Position numbers and translations under genes: made by a program
NCBI GenBank assembly: GCA_963787645.1
Contig: CAWBDS010000011.1
Span: 620,001-684,000 of the forward strand
Direction: 5' to 3'
DNA length: 64,000 nucleotides
DNA from: Palsa-504 sp963787645
Lineage (GTDB): Bacteria; Actinomycetota; Actinomycetes; Streptosporangiales; Streptosporangiaceae
Notes under the pieces: generated by a model
Told to the model about the DNA's origin: nothing
Database searches by the model: none
The model's input: only the letters and a program-made list of their open reading frames with translations
In this document: positions 57,547-64,000 of the stretch, piece after piece
How the letters are laid out: every line of letters begins with the position of its first letter
Position numbering within the stretch: position 1 is the first letter of the stretch

Positions 57547-58222
57547 ACTCGGCGCGCCAGCGGAGCTTGGGCGGGTCCTCGCGGTCAAAGAACCTTTCGA
57601 CGGAACGGACGGTCAGCGTGCGGCCGGCCATGGCCTCCAGCTCGCGGCGGGTGAGCGGCCAGGGCATCAGGGCCGGGTCGCGGACCGGGCCCTGGTCGTC
57701 GGTGGCGCGGGCGATGACCAGCAGGGTGCCGCCCGGGGCGACCAGGGCGGGCAGGGCCGCAATGGCAGCGGCGCGGGCCGGGCCGTACAGCGCCTGGACG
57801 GTATAGATCTCCGCGACCAGGTTGAAGGCGCCCGCCCAGTCCGGTGGCGGGGCGAGCAGGTCGGCTACCTGGTAGGTCACCGGCGAGCCGGGGAAGCGGC
57901 GGCGGGCTTGTTCGACGGCGGTGGCCGACACGTCGAAGGCGGTCACCTGGCCGCCGAGGGCGGCCAGGAAGCCCGGGTCGTCGGACAGGCCGCAGCCGAC
58001 GACCAGCGCGCCGCGGCCGGGGCCGAGGATGCCGCGGTCCGTTGCGGTGACGGCCCACTCGGTCAGGTGCGGGTTGGGCTGGCCGTCGTCCCAGGGGACG
58101 ACGGCCGTGCCGGCCTGGGCTTCGGCGTAGAGGGTCTCGAACCAGCCGGCCGGGTCGCCGGTGGCGGCGGCCTGCGCGGCCAGCTGGCGGGCCCGGCGGC
58201 GGACCTTGTCTTCGGAGGGCAC
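57530..58222 (-). CDS. Class I SAM-dependent methyltransferase (thiopurine-type layout)
   Basis: 230 residues. WFETLYAEAQAGTAVVPWDD and QPNPHLTEWA at the N-terminus, motif I ALVVGCGLSDDPGFLAALGG at about 73-92, VTAFDVSATAVEQARRRFPG, and NLVAEIYTVQALYGPARAA. The early WxxLYAxAxxGxxxVPWDxGxPNPxL pattern is seen in actinobacterial methyltransferases of the TehB/TPMT-like kind. Small-molecule or sulfur/halide detoxification is possible. Transcribed away from the cupin gene. Confidence 0.85.
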   Translation of the reverse strand: MPSEDKVRRRARQLAAQAAATGDPAGWFETLYAEAQAGTAVVPWDDGQPNPHLTEWAVTATDRGILGPGRGALVVGCGLSDDPGFLAALGGQVTAFDVSATAVEQARRRFPGSPVTYQVADLLAPPPDWAGAFNLVAEIYTVQALYGPARAAAIAALPALVAPGGTLLVIARATDDQGPVRDPALMPWPLTRRELEAMAGRTLTVRSVERFFDREDPPKLRWRAEFTRES

Positions 58223-58274
58223 CGCACCAGCCTACGTATCCGGTGGGCGGCGAACCGGGAGACTCGGCGCAGGG

Positions 58275-58290
58275 ACCACGGCCCGTTCGG
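58275..58290. repeat. Half copy of the dispersed hairpin repeat
   Basis: ACCACGGCCCGTTCGG, identical to the left arm at 56096-56111, here followed by CATAAAAAAAG and no right arm. It lies between the methyltransferase and the cupin starts, in the promoter region of both. Confidence 0.55.
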
Positions 58291-58321
58291 CATAAAAAAA
58301 GACCCCGGTAAGGTCGGTGCT

Positions 58322-59314
58322 GTGCTGCCGATCGTGCTCGGGCCGAACATGCCGCCGATGTTCTATCGCGGTGCCGGACGGATCGATGAGCTGCGCGGGA
58401 CGGCCGGGCACCAGGACCGGCCCGAGGACTGGATCGCGTCGGTCACGGCGCGGTTCGGCACCGGCACCGACGGGATGACCCGGCTGCCGGACGGGTCGCT
58501 GCTGGCGTCGGCGGTCGCTGCGGATCCCGTGGCGTGGCTGGGGACCGAGCACGTGGCGCGGTACGGCAGCGACACCGGGCTGCTGGTCAAGCTGCTCGAC
58601 GCCGGGCAGCGGCTGCCGGTTCACGTGCATCCGGACCGGCGGTTCGCCGGGGAGCACCTGGGCCGCCCGCACGGCAAGACCGAAGCCTGGATCGTGCTGG
58701 AGGCTGCGCCGGACGCGGCGGTTTACCTGGGTTTCAACCGGGACGTGGGCGCGGACGAGCTGGCCGGGTGGGCGCGCAGTCAGGATGTTCCGGCGCTGCT
58801 GGCGGCGACCAACCGGGTGCCGGTGGCGGCGGGTGACAGCGTGTTGTGCCCGGCGGGCACGCCGCACGCGATCAGCGCCGGGATCCTGGTCGTGGAGCTG
58901 CAGGAGCCCGCGGACCTGTCGATCATGATGGAGTGGTCGTCGTTCGGGCTGGCCGCGGGCGAGGCCACGCTGGGGCTGCCGCTGGAGGAGGCGCTGGCCT
59001 GCGTGAACCGGCGGGCGTTTTCCGCTGCACGGGTGGCCTCGCTGCGTGGCCGGCCGCTTAACGGCGGGGCGGGGTCGTTGCTGCCCGCGGAAGGGGACGC
59101 GTTCTTCGTGGCCGAGCGGGTGGGCCCGGGCGCCCGGCTGTCGCAGAGCTACGGGGTGCTGGTGGTGACCGCGGGTCAGGGTTCGCTGTCCTTCGAGGAC
59201 GGCGGGTCGGTGGCGGTGGAGCGGGGCAGTACGGTGCTGATCCCGTATGCGGCGGGTCCGGCGGTGGTGACCGGTTCCGTGGCGGGCGTGCGCTGCCTGC
59301 CCGCTTCGGGCTAG
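58322..59314 (+). CDS. Mannose-6-phosphate-isomerase-like cupin (second copy)
   Basis: 330 residues from GTG 58322 (VLPIVLGPNMPPMFYRGAGR). LPVHVHPDRRFAGEHLGRPH and GKTEAWIVLE hold the metal ligands H-x-H...E; SVLCPAGTPHAISAGILVVE contributes the second His. ARSQDVPALLAATNRVPVAA and ACVNRRAFSAARVASLRGRP are in-between helices; a short second cupin ends the protein. Shares HxHPxRxxAGxHLG...GKTEAW with the operon enzyme at 31311-32414, but it is shorter and diverged. Next to galK, with a 4-base convergent overlap, so a hexose role fits. Confidence 0.82.
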   Translation: MLPIVLGPNMPPMFYRGAGRIDELRGTAGHQDRPEDWIASVTARFGTGTDGMTRLPDGSLLASAVAADPVAWLGTEHVARYGSDTGLLVKLLDAGQRLPVHVHPDRRFAGEHLGRPHGKTEAWIVLEAAPDAAVYLGFNRDVGADELAGWARSQDVPALLAATNRVPVAAGDSVLCPAGTPHAISAGILVVELQEPADLSIMMEWSSFGLAAGEATLGLPLEEALACVNRRAFSAARVASLRGRPLNGGAGSLLPAEGDAFFVAERVGPGARLSQSYGVLVVTAGQGSLSFEDGGSVAVERGSTVLIPYAAGPAVVTGSVAGVRCLPASG

Positions 59315-60495
59315 CCGGTCTGGGGCAGGCGGCGGGCGCCGTCGGAGGGCACGGCCGCCAGGTAGTGCGGGGCCGGCCAGCCGCGGCGCGCGAACCGGTC
59401 GGTGACCGCGGCCCGGAGCTGCGGGGCGCGCTCCGCGGGGGCGATCGCGACCACGCAGCCGCCGAAGCCGCCGCCGGTCATCCGGGCTCCGCTGGCTTCC
59501 GCTCCGGGCGCGGCCCCGACGGCCCCGACGGCCCCGACGGCCCCGAGGGCCCCGACGGCCTCGACGGCCTCGTCGGCTTGCGGCCAGGACCAGCCGAAGT
59601 TGTCGCGCATTGAGTGGTGCGATTCGGTGAGCAGGGGGCCGAGGGCTTCGGGATGGCCGGCGTGGAGGTCGGCGACCGCTTTTTGTAGCCGCTGGTGTTC
59701 GGCCAGGACATGGCCGGCGATCCGGCGCAGGGCCGGATCGTTGAGGCGTTCCAGCTCTGCTTGATCTTGGATGTCTCGCAGCGCGGGGACGCCCAGCGCG
59801 CGGGCGGCCTGCTCGCAAGCGCTTCGTTGCCGGGCGTACCGGCCGTCGGTCAGCGCGCGGCGGGCCCGGGTGTCGATGATCAGCAGGGCCAGGCCGGCCG
59901 CGGCCGGATCGAGCGGGACCGGCGTGCTGGTCCGGTAGCGGCAGTCCAGGAGCAGCGCGTGACCAGCCCGGCCTTGCAGCGACGCGATCTGGTCCATGAT
60001 CCCGCACGGCATGCCGACGAACTCCTGCTCGGCCCGATGGGTCAGGGTGGCCAGCTCTGGCCTGGTCAGGTGGTGGTCGTGGAGTTCGGTCAGCGCGAGG
60101 GCGGTGGCACATTCCAGCGCGGCCGAGGAGGACAGGCTGGCCCCGGCAGGCAGGTCGGCGTCGATGGCCAGGTCGGCGCCGCCGTCCAGGTAGCCGACCT
60201 GACGCAGGGCCCACGCCACCCCGGCGGGGTAGGCGGCCCAGCCGCGGACCGATCCTGGTTCCAGGGTGTCGAGGTCCAGCAGGATTGGTTCGGGGTCTGC
60301 TTGCTGCTTTGAGACCAGCGCCAGGCGCCGGTCGGCGCGGCGGGCCGCGGCGACGGTGACCCCGTTGGCCAGCGCGAAGGGGAGCACGAACAGCTCGGTG
60401 TAGTCCGGGCCGCCCATCAGGTTGACGCGGCCGGGCGCGAACCAGACGCCCTCCGGCTCACGGCCGTAGCTGCTGGCGAACCCGGCCTCGGTCAC
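59311..60495 (-). CDS. galK: Galactokinase-family sugar kinase with altered substrate motif
   Basis: 394 residues from GTG 60495. GHMP kinase layout: signature 1 APGRVNLMGGPDYTELFVLP, the ATP loop DADLPAGASLSSSAALECAT, and the C-terminal MTGGGFGGCVVAIAPAERAP; QEFVGMPCGIMDQIASLQGR and LLLDCRYRTSTPVPLDP are GalK-specific. The galactose-binding box, normally GRVNLIGEHTDYN, reads GRVNLMGGPDYTE: the E-H pair is replaced and one residue is missing. A 9-base tandem repeat adds an E-A-V-G-A-V-G tract (about residue 308-330). In an operon-like run with galT. Confidence 0.85.
   Translation of the reverse strand: MTEAGFASSYGREPEGVWFAPGRVNLMGGPDYTELFVLPFALANGVTVAAARRADRRLALVSKQQADPEPILLDLDTLEPGSVRGWAAYPAGVAWALRQVGYLDGGADLAIDADLPAGASLSSSAALECATALALTELHDHHLTRPELATLTHRAEQEFVGMPCGIMDQIASLQGRAGHALLLDCRYRTSTPVPLDPAAAGLALLIIDTRARRALTDGRYARQRSACEQAARALGVPALRDIQDQAELERLNDPALRRIAGHVLAEHQRLQKAVADLHAGHPEALGPLLTESHHSMRDNFGWSWPQADEAVEAVGALGAVGAVGAVGAAPGAEASGARMTGGGFGGCVVAIAPAERAPQLRAAVTDRFARRGWPAPHYLAAVPSDGARRLPQTG
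59512..59574. repeat. Seven 9-bp tandem repeats inside galK
   Basis: GGCCCCGAC x3, GGCCCCGAG, GGCCCCGAC, GGCCTCGAC, GGCCTCGTC. The length is a multiple of three, so copy number changes keep the frame and vary a Val/Gly/Ala linker near the ATP site of galactokinase. Confidence 0.85.
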
Positions 60496-60809
60496 AAGCC
60501 CTGACCCTATGCGGTCCGGTGCTGCGGTTGCTGGGGGCTGGGTGCTGCGGGGCTGCGGCTGGGTGCTGCGGGGCGCTGTTGAGGCCAGACCACCGGCTGG
60601 GCTCCTGCCGGGAGAAACACCCACGGACCATCGTTACGGTTGGCGAAGTCCCTTTGTACGGTGAATGAGTGGCTGAGGTTGACAACGGGGCCGGTGAGGT
60701 GGGATGCACCAGCGCCAGGCCGGGGCAACCGGGAATCATGGCACGCGCCGCCTATGCGTCCCCCAGAAGGAGAGCCAAACGCTGGTGGCAATCATGTCGT
60801 TCGTGGAGT
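60496..60809. other. Intergenic, no gene
   Basis: 314 bases between galK start and the small membrane gene. Short GCTGCGG repeats at about 60520-60580 and a CCACGGACCATCG piece (60611 on) that may be a very degenerate copy of the dispersed hairpin arm. No convincing frame. Confidence 0.5.
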
Positions 60810-61193
60810 TCAGACGATGAGCCAGAGACGGCGGGACCTGGAGGTCCAGACCCGGTAGTCATACCAGCCGGAACCAGCCGCGACGATCAAGCAAAGCACG
60901 CCACCCCCGGGAATCCCGATCAGGAATTCGCCCACGGCGCCGGCGGCGCAGATAAGCGTGACGGCCAACCACAGCACGCCGCAGACGATGCGAACGACGC
61001 TCAGCCGGCGGCGCAGCGGTGGTCCGGCCAGATCTCGCGCGGACGGGTCGGGCGGCGGCGGGAGGTTGGGCGGCGGCGCGAAGGCGGGCGGCTGGTAGAT
61101 CGGGCGTTGGACGGTGGGCGGCTCGGGGGGCAGGCTGTGGTCCTGGGTGGGGATGAAATGCGGCTCTGGTGGGGTGGCGGTCATGGTGGTCAC
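60810..61193 (-). CDS. Small membrane protein with Pro-rich N-terminus
   Basis: 127 residues. A proline-rich cytoplasmic start (PPEPHFIPTQDHSLPPEPPT, PPAFAPPPNLPPPPDPSARD) followed by two helices, VVRIVCGVLWLAVTLICAAG and GEFLIGIPGGGVLCLIVAAG, and a basic tail SGWYDYRVWTSRSRRLWLIV. The WYDYRVWTxxxRRLxL ending recurs in small actinobacterial membrane proteins. Lies between galT and galK on the same strand, separated by 63 and 314 bases. Confidence 0.7.
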   Translation of the reverse strand: MTTMTATPPEPHFIPTQDHSLPPEPPTVQRPIYQPPAFAPPPNLPPPPDPSARDLAGPPLRRRLSVVRIVCGVLWLAVTLICAAGAVGEFLIGIPGGGVLCLIVAAGSGWYDYRVWTSRSRRLWLIV

Positions 61194-61256
61194 AGGCTCC
61201 CGTCATCGGCTCTCATGAGCTGAGGCGGTCCATCCCGTGCCGCCCCGTTCCACGCG

Positions 61257-62138
61257 TCATTCCGGGCGGCCGAACCGGGCGGTTGACGCGGCGCGCCACT
61301 GGGCGGCGGCCTGGTGCGGGTCGACGGGGTCGAAGAAGATGCCCGCGCCGAATTCGGCGGCGGCCAGGTGGCGGCGGGTGCCGGGGGCCCGCAGGGCCGG
61401 GGCCAGGTGCAGGTGGAGGTGGGCGGCGGGGTGTTCGGCCCCGTCGGTGGGCTGCTGGTGAATCCAGAGCATGTAGGGAGTGTCCGGGCCGAGGAGTCCG
61501 TCGAGGCGGGTCAGCGTGTCGACCAGCATCGCGGCCAGGCCCTGGCGCAGCGCGGGGCCCGCGGCGGGCAGGTCGGGGACGTGGCGGTCCGGGGACAGGA
61601 GCAGCTCGTAGGGCCACGACGGGGCCCAGGGGACGGCGGCCCGCCATCCCTCGCGGCGGGCGACCAGCAGGCCGTCGCCGGGCTCCGGGCAGAAGTAGCA
61701 GGTGGGGGCGGACAGTTCGGTGGCCGGGACGGGCGGGATCAGGTCGAAGGCCATGACCTGGCTATGCGGGTGCTCAATGGTGGAGCCGATGGCCCGGCCC
61801 CGGTTCTCGAATACGAACACGTAGGCCACGTCGGGGCGAGCGCCGAGCGCCGCGGTGCGGGTCGACCACAGCTCGACGACCTGGGCCGCTCGCACTTCGC
61901 CCATGGTGACGAAGGACGAGCGGTGATCCGGGTGGTGCAGGACGACCTCGTGCCGGCCGTCGGGCAGGGCCGGCCAGCGGTTCGCGATGAACCGGACGTC
62001 GTATGGCTCGGGCGCCTCCAGGCCGCCGGGACAGAACGGACACGGGCCTTCGGGGAGGTTGGGACGCCGCTGCCGCCACGGGGTGACCACCACTTTGGTG
62101 CCGGTCAGCGGGTCGATGCGCAGTTCGGCGTCGCTCAC
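61257..62138 (-). CDS. galT: Galactose-1-phosphate uridylyltransferase
   Basis: 293 residues. GPCPFCPGG (first zinc pair) and the downstream PTCYFCPEPG, RFIANRWPALPD, GRAIGSTIEHPHSQVMAFDL with the H-P-H active site (nucleophilic His), and DGAEHPAAHLHLHLAPALRA (second HxHxH zinc site). Shorter than E. coli GalT (348 residues) but complete for the HIT-like fold. With galK it would run the Leloir pathway; no galE is in this window. Confidence 0.9.
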   Translation of the reverse strand: MSDAELRIDPLTGTKVVVTPWRQRRPNLPEGPCPFCPGGLEAPEPYDVRFIANRWPALPDGRHEVVLHHPDHRSSFVTMGEVRAAQVVELWSTRTAALGARPDVAYVFVFENRGRAIGSTIEHPHSQVMAFDLIPPVPATELSAPTCYFCPEPGDGLLVARREGWRAAVPWAPSWPYELLLSPDRHVPDLPAAGPALRQGLAAMLVDTLTRLDGLLGPDTPYMLWIHQQPTDGAEHPAAHLHLHLAPALRAPGTRRHLAAAEFGAGIFFDPVDPHQAAAQWRAASTARFGRPE

Positions 62139-62183
62139 GAAGCTTCACCATACGGCTTCGGGCGGATGGCTCTGGCCACCCGG

Positions 62184-62959
62184 TTAGTCCGGGACGGTGA
62201 ACGCCTCGGTGATGCCGCCGTCCAGCGGCAGCGCGGCGGCGGTGATGAAGCCCGCGTCGTCGCTGGCCAGGAACGCGATGGTGCCGGCCGCTTCGGCAAG
62301 CGTGCCGAAGCGGCCCATCGGCCAGTGCACCAGGCGTTTGTCCAGCGCCCCGGGATGGCGCTCGAAGACGGCCCGCTGGCTGGCCGTCTCGATCGGGCCG
62401 AACAGCACCGCGTTGACCCGGACTCCGCTGCGGGCCAGGTGCACGCCCAGGTCCCTGGTCAGCTGGACCACGCCGGCCTTAGCCGCCGCGTAGCCCATCT
62501 GGGCGGTGGCCGCGCCGATGTCGGCCAGGAACGACGCGGCGTTGATGACCGAGCCGCCTTGGGGGTCGATGCTGCGCAGGTGGCGGATACCGTGCTTGCA
62601 GGACAGGAAGATGCTGGTCAGGTTGGCGTCCTGGACCCGGCGCCAGGTCTGCAGGTCGGTATCGAGGGCGAGCGGTCGCCGGGGTCCATCAGGCCCATGT
62701 TGTTGTAGATGACGTCGAGGCGCCCGTGCCTGCGCACGACCTGTTCGTACATCGCTTCGACCTGCGGCTCATCGGTGAGGTCGGCCTGAATCGGGTGCTC
62801 GCCGACCGTGTGCTCTTTGGCGTCGACGCCGATCACGACGCCGCCCTCGCGGGCGAACCGCTCGGCCACCGCGTGGCCGATCTCGCTCGCGGCCCCGTTG
62901 ACCACGCAGACCCTGCCGGAAAGCCTCGTCACGGTGACCACCGTACTTCGGACGGCCAA
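62184..62959 (-). pseudogene. SDR-family oxidoreductase, one-base frameshift
   Basis: The N-terminal frame reads VCVVNGAASEIGHAVAERFA, YNNMGLMDPGDRS, then loses one base near 62665-62674; the next frame continues LDTDLQTWRRVQDANLTSIF, SINAASFLADIG-like NAASF and YAAAKAGVVQLTRDLGVHLA, ending AGFITAAALPLDGGITEAF. Corrected it is a full 258-residue SDR. The glycine-rich loop is GAASEIG rather than GASxGIG, and Tyr-x3-Lys is intact. Upstream of galT by 45 bases; possibly the first gene of that operon. Confidence 0.8.
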
Positions 62960-62975
62960 GGTATCGCCGACGAGG

Positions 62976-63236
62976 TTACGGCGCGAAGCTGTCAGGTAGG
63001 TAGACCCAGCCTTGGACCGGGGTTCGCTTTACCTGGGTCTTCACGCGGCGGAAAGATCTGAGGTCAGCCAGCGTGTGGCGGCGCAGAACCAGCTTGTCGT
63101 ACACGTAGCCCGAGACGATGAGCGCCATCTCGCTGCCCGACTCGCATAGCGCTCGGCGTAGCGGCTGGGCGTCGAGCATCCGGCACAGGAACGTGACGTC
63201 GTCGCCCGCAAAGCCGTGCTCGTCGCTGGTCAGAAG
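62976..63236 (-). pseudogene. C-terminal fragment of a class III cyclase-like signalling protein
   Basis: The 86-residue end reads GFAGDDVTFLCRMLDAQPLR, ALCESGSEMALIVSGYVYDK, FRRVKTQVKRTPVQGWVYLP. The same order (G-D-x-V, a Leu-rich helix, L-I-V-S-x-x-Y-D/E, then K/W-V-x-x-P) ends the CNB/cyclase-like protein at 46960-48125. No start, and nothing upstream encodes the N-terminal cyclase half; it is a remnant. Confidence 0.55.
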
Positions 63237-63326
63237 CCATCGCCTACGGGAGAGCGGACTTCTCAACGCTCTCAGCTGTCCCCATGGTTTGCCGCTTTGG
63301 TCCCCGGGGGCAGGCGGCGTTACCCG

Positions 63327-63374
63327 GTTGATGGGCCGCCATACCAGCTCTTGCCAGTACGGTGGCCCATCAAC
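63327..63374 (-). terminator. 18-bp-arm hairpin downstream of the DUF899 gene
   Basis: GTTGATGGGCCGCCATAC and GTACGGTGGCCCATCAAC pair at 16 of 18 positions (counting two G/T-type mismatches) around 12 bases, 20 bases beyond the stop of the minus-strand gene at 63394. Confidence 0.6.
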
Positions 63375-63393
63375 CAGGTTCGGCGAGGGGGCG

Positions 63394-64000
63394 TCAGCTG
63401 GAGAAGGTGGGGTCGCCGCCGCGGATGGGGTCGACGCGGCCCTTGGGCTCCTCCCAGTCTTCCTGGCGGCCGAGGGCGGTCCAGTCGAGCATGGCGTAGG
63501 CGCCGATGGTGCCCTCGGTACCGCGGCCGTAGGTCGAGTAGGTGTGGAAGATCTCGTCGCCCTCGCGAAGGAAGCAGCTGTAGCCGGGGAGCTCCGCGGA
63601 CCGCTCGCCGTCAAGGTCTTCGGAGATGGAGCGGTAGTTGTAGTCGACCAGGCCACGGTCGGCGTCCAGGGTGACGCCGAAGTCGTAGTTGAAGTTGCTG
63701 CCGAAGCTGGAGTACCAGGGGAAGGACCAGCCGCGCTCCTTGGCTTTGGCCGCGATCTTGTCGTAGGGGGCCCGGGAGGTCAGCGCGAAGGCCGTCTCCC
63801 GGGTACCGAGCTGGTCCAGCACGCCCTGGGAGAGCGAGTTGAGGGAGGCCGAGCAGCCCGGGCACGGCTGATCCCAGTCCGGGCCGAACATCACGTGCTG
63901 GACGACCAGCTGGCGCCGGTCGCCGAACAGGTCGGCCAGCGTCACCGGCCCGTCCGGGCCCTCGAACACGTAGTCCTGGTCGACCTTGACCATGGGCAGC
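63394..64000 (-). CDS. DUF899 family thioredoxin-like protein, 5' end outside window
   Basis: 202 residues are visible and the frame is still open at the right edge. MVKVDQDYVFEGPDGPVTLA, DLFGDRRQLVVQHVMFGPDW, QPCPGCSASLNSLSQGVLDQ, FPWYSSFGSNFNYDFGVTLD, YNYRSISEDLDGE, ELPGYSCFLREGDEIFHTYS and TYGRGTEGTIGAYAMLDWTA are standard DUF899. CPGC is the redox-like motif. In intact relatives an N-terminal helix ends RRLPMVKVD; here only L-P precedes MVKV at the edge, so the ATG at 63993 is probably internal. A thioredoxin-like fold of unknown reaction. Confidence 0.88.
   Translation of the reverse strand, partial: LPMVKVDQDYVFEGPDGPVTLADLFGDRRQLVVQHVMFGPDWDQPCPGCSASLNSLSQGVLDQLGTRETAFALTSRAPYDKIAAKAKERGWSFPWYSSFGSNFNYDFGVTLDADRGLVDYNYRSISEDLDGERSAELPGYSCFLREGDEIFHTYSTYGRGTEGTIGAYAMLDWTALGRQEDWEEPKGRVDPIRGGDPTFSS

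Noticed and set aside
58232..60214. A 660-codon minus-strand frame
   Set aside because: Arg/Pro/Ala-rich shadow of the cupin and galK genes.
60602..60660. Possible fourth copy of the ACCACGGnCCGTTC repeat
   Set aside because: Only CCACGGACC matches well; the remainder needs gaps, so chance is not excluded.
1..64000. CRISPR arrays, rRNA and complete tRNA genes, IS transposases
   Set aside because: No regularly spaced repeats, no rRNA-like or cloverleaf-forming stretch, and no DDE or serine transposase motif was found in any frame.

Overview
This 64 kb window is high-GC actinomycete chromosome. The DUF574-type SAM methyltransferase, XRE/DUF5753 with DUF6879 pairs, many DHA2-family MFS exporters and ECF sigma factors point to a filamentous or soil actinobacterium, probably near the Streptosporangiales or Streptomyces relatives. 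No rRNA, complete tRNA or CRISPR array was seen. Both edges cut a gene: a DUF1905 gene on the left and a DUF899 gene on the right.

Layout. 0-5.3 kb: a minus-strand metabolic block with an SDR and small membrane protein, then an FAD monooxygenase behind a TPP enzyme fused to a PPOX domain. 5.4-11.6 kb: a ~6.2 kb integrative element that splits a DUF574 methyltransferase gene at its GGKDN codons. It has a tyrosine integrase at one end, matching CCTGACT repeats inside both ends, and carries a methyltransferase, an XRE/DUF6879 pair and several small genes. 12.4-16.2 kb: a tryptophan-2-monooxygenase-like amine oxidase, an AAA/DUF4143 ATPase and small membrane proteins. 16.3-18.4 and 41.2-43.3 kb: two copies of a MarR-MFS export module with the same operator and leader. 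18.4-26.3 kb: a lipase-like hydrolase, a kinase/HAD pair, ECF sigma factor and DHFR-family genes, interspersed with decayed genes (arr, carboxylesterase, HAD, amino-acid permease).

26.4-33.7 kb: a SorC-type regulator diverges from a six-gene catabolic operon (sugar isomerase/epimerase, DUF4432 mutarotase-like, cyclase-family hydrolase, SDR, mannose-6-phosphate-isomerase-like cupin, D-threonine-aldolase-fold PLP enzyme) that ends in a strong hairpin. The substrate cannot be read from sequence. 33.8-39.8 kb: an autoregulated-looking HTH/Clp-N pair, an amidohydrolase, an MFS exporter, a secreted beta-propeller and a nucleoside deaminase.

43.3-48.1 kb is an accessory, defence-like stretch: a DprA/PRTase operon, a frameshifted peptidase E, and a membrane protein coupled to a protein with a cNMP-binding domain plus a class III cyclase-like domain (Pycsar-like parts). 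A C-terminal fragment of the same cyclase-like family recurs at 63.0-63.2 kb. 48.4-59.3 kb: an ECF42-type sigma factor with its DGPF partner, two further DHA2 MFS genes, TetR, an intact peptidase E paralogue, a serine beta-lactamase-like esterase and a second PMI-like cupin. 59.3-63 kb: galK (unusual substrate motif and a 9-bp tandem repeat), a small membrane protein, galT and a frameshifted SDR.

Nine or more genes are broken. Five look like clean single-base indels and one more is a one-base slip in a C-run, so some may be assembly errors rather than true pseudogenes.
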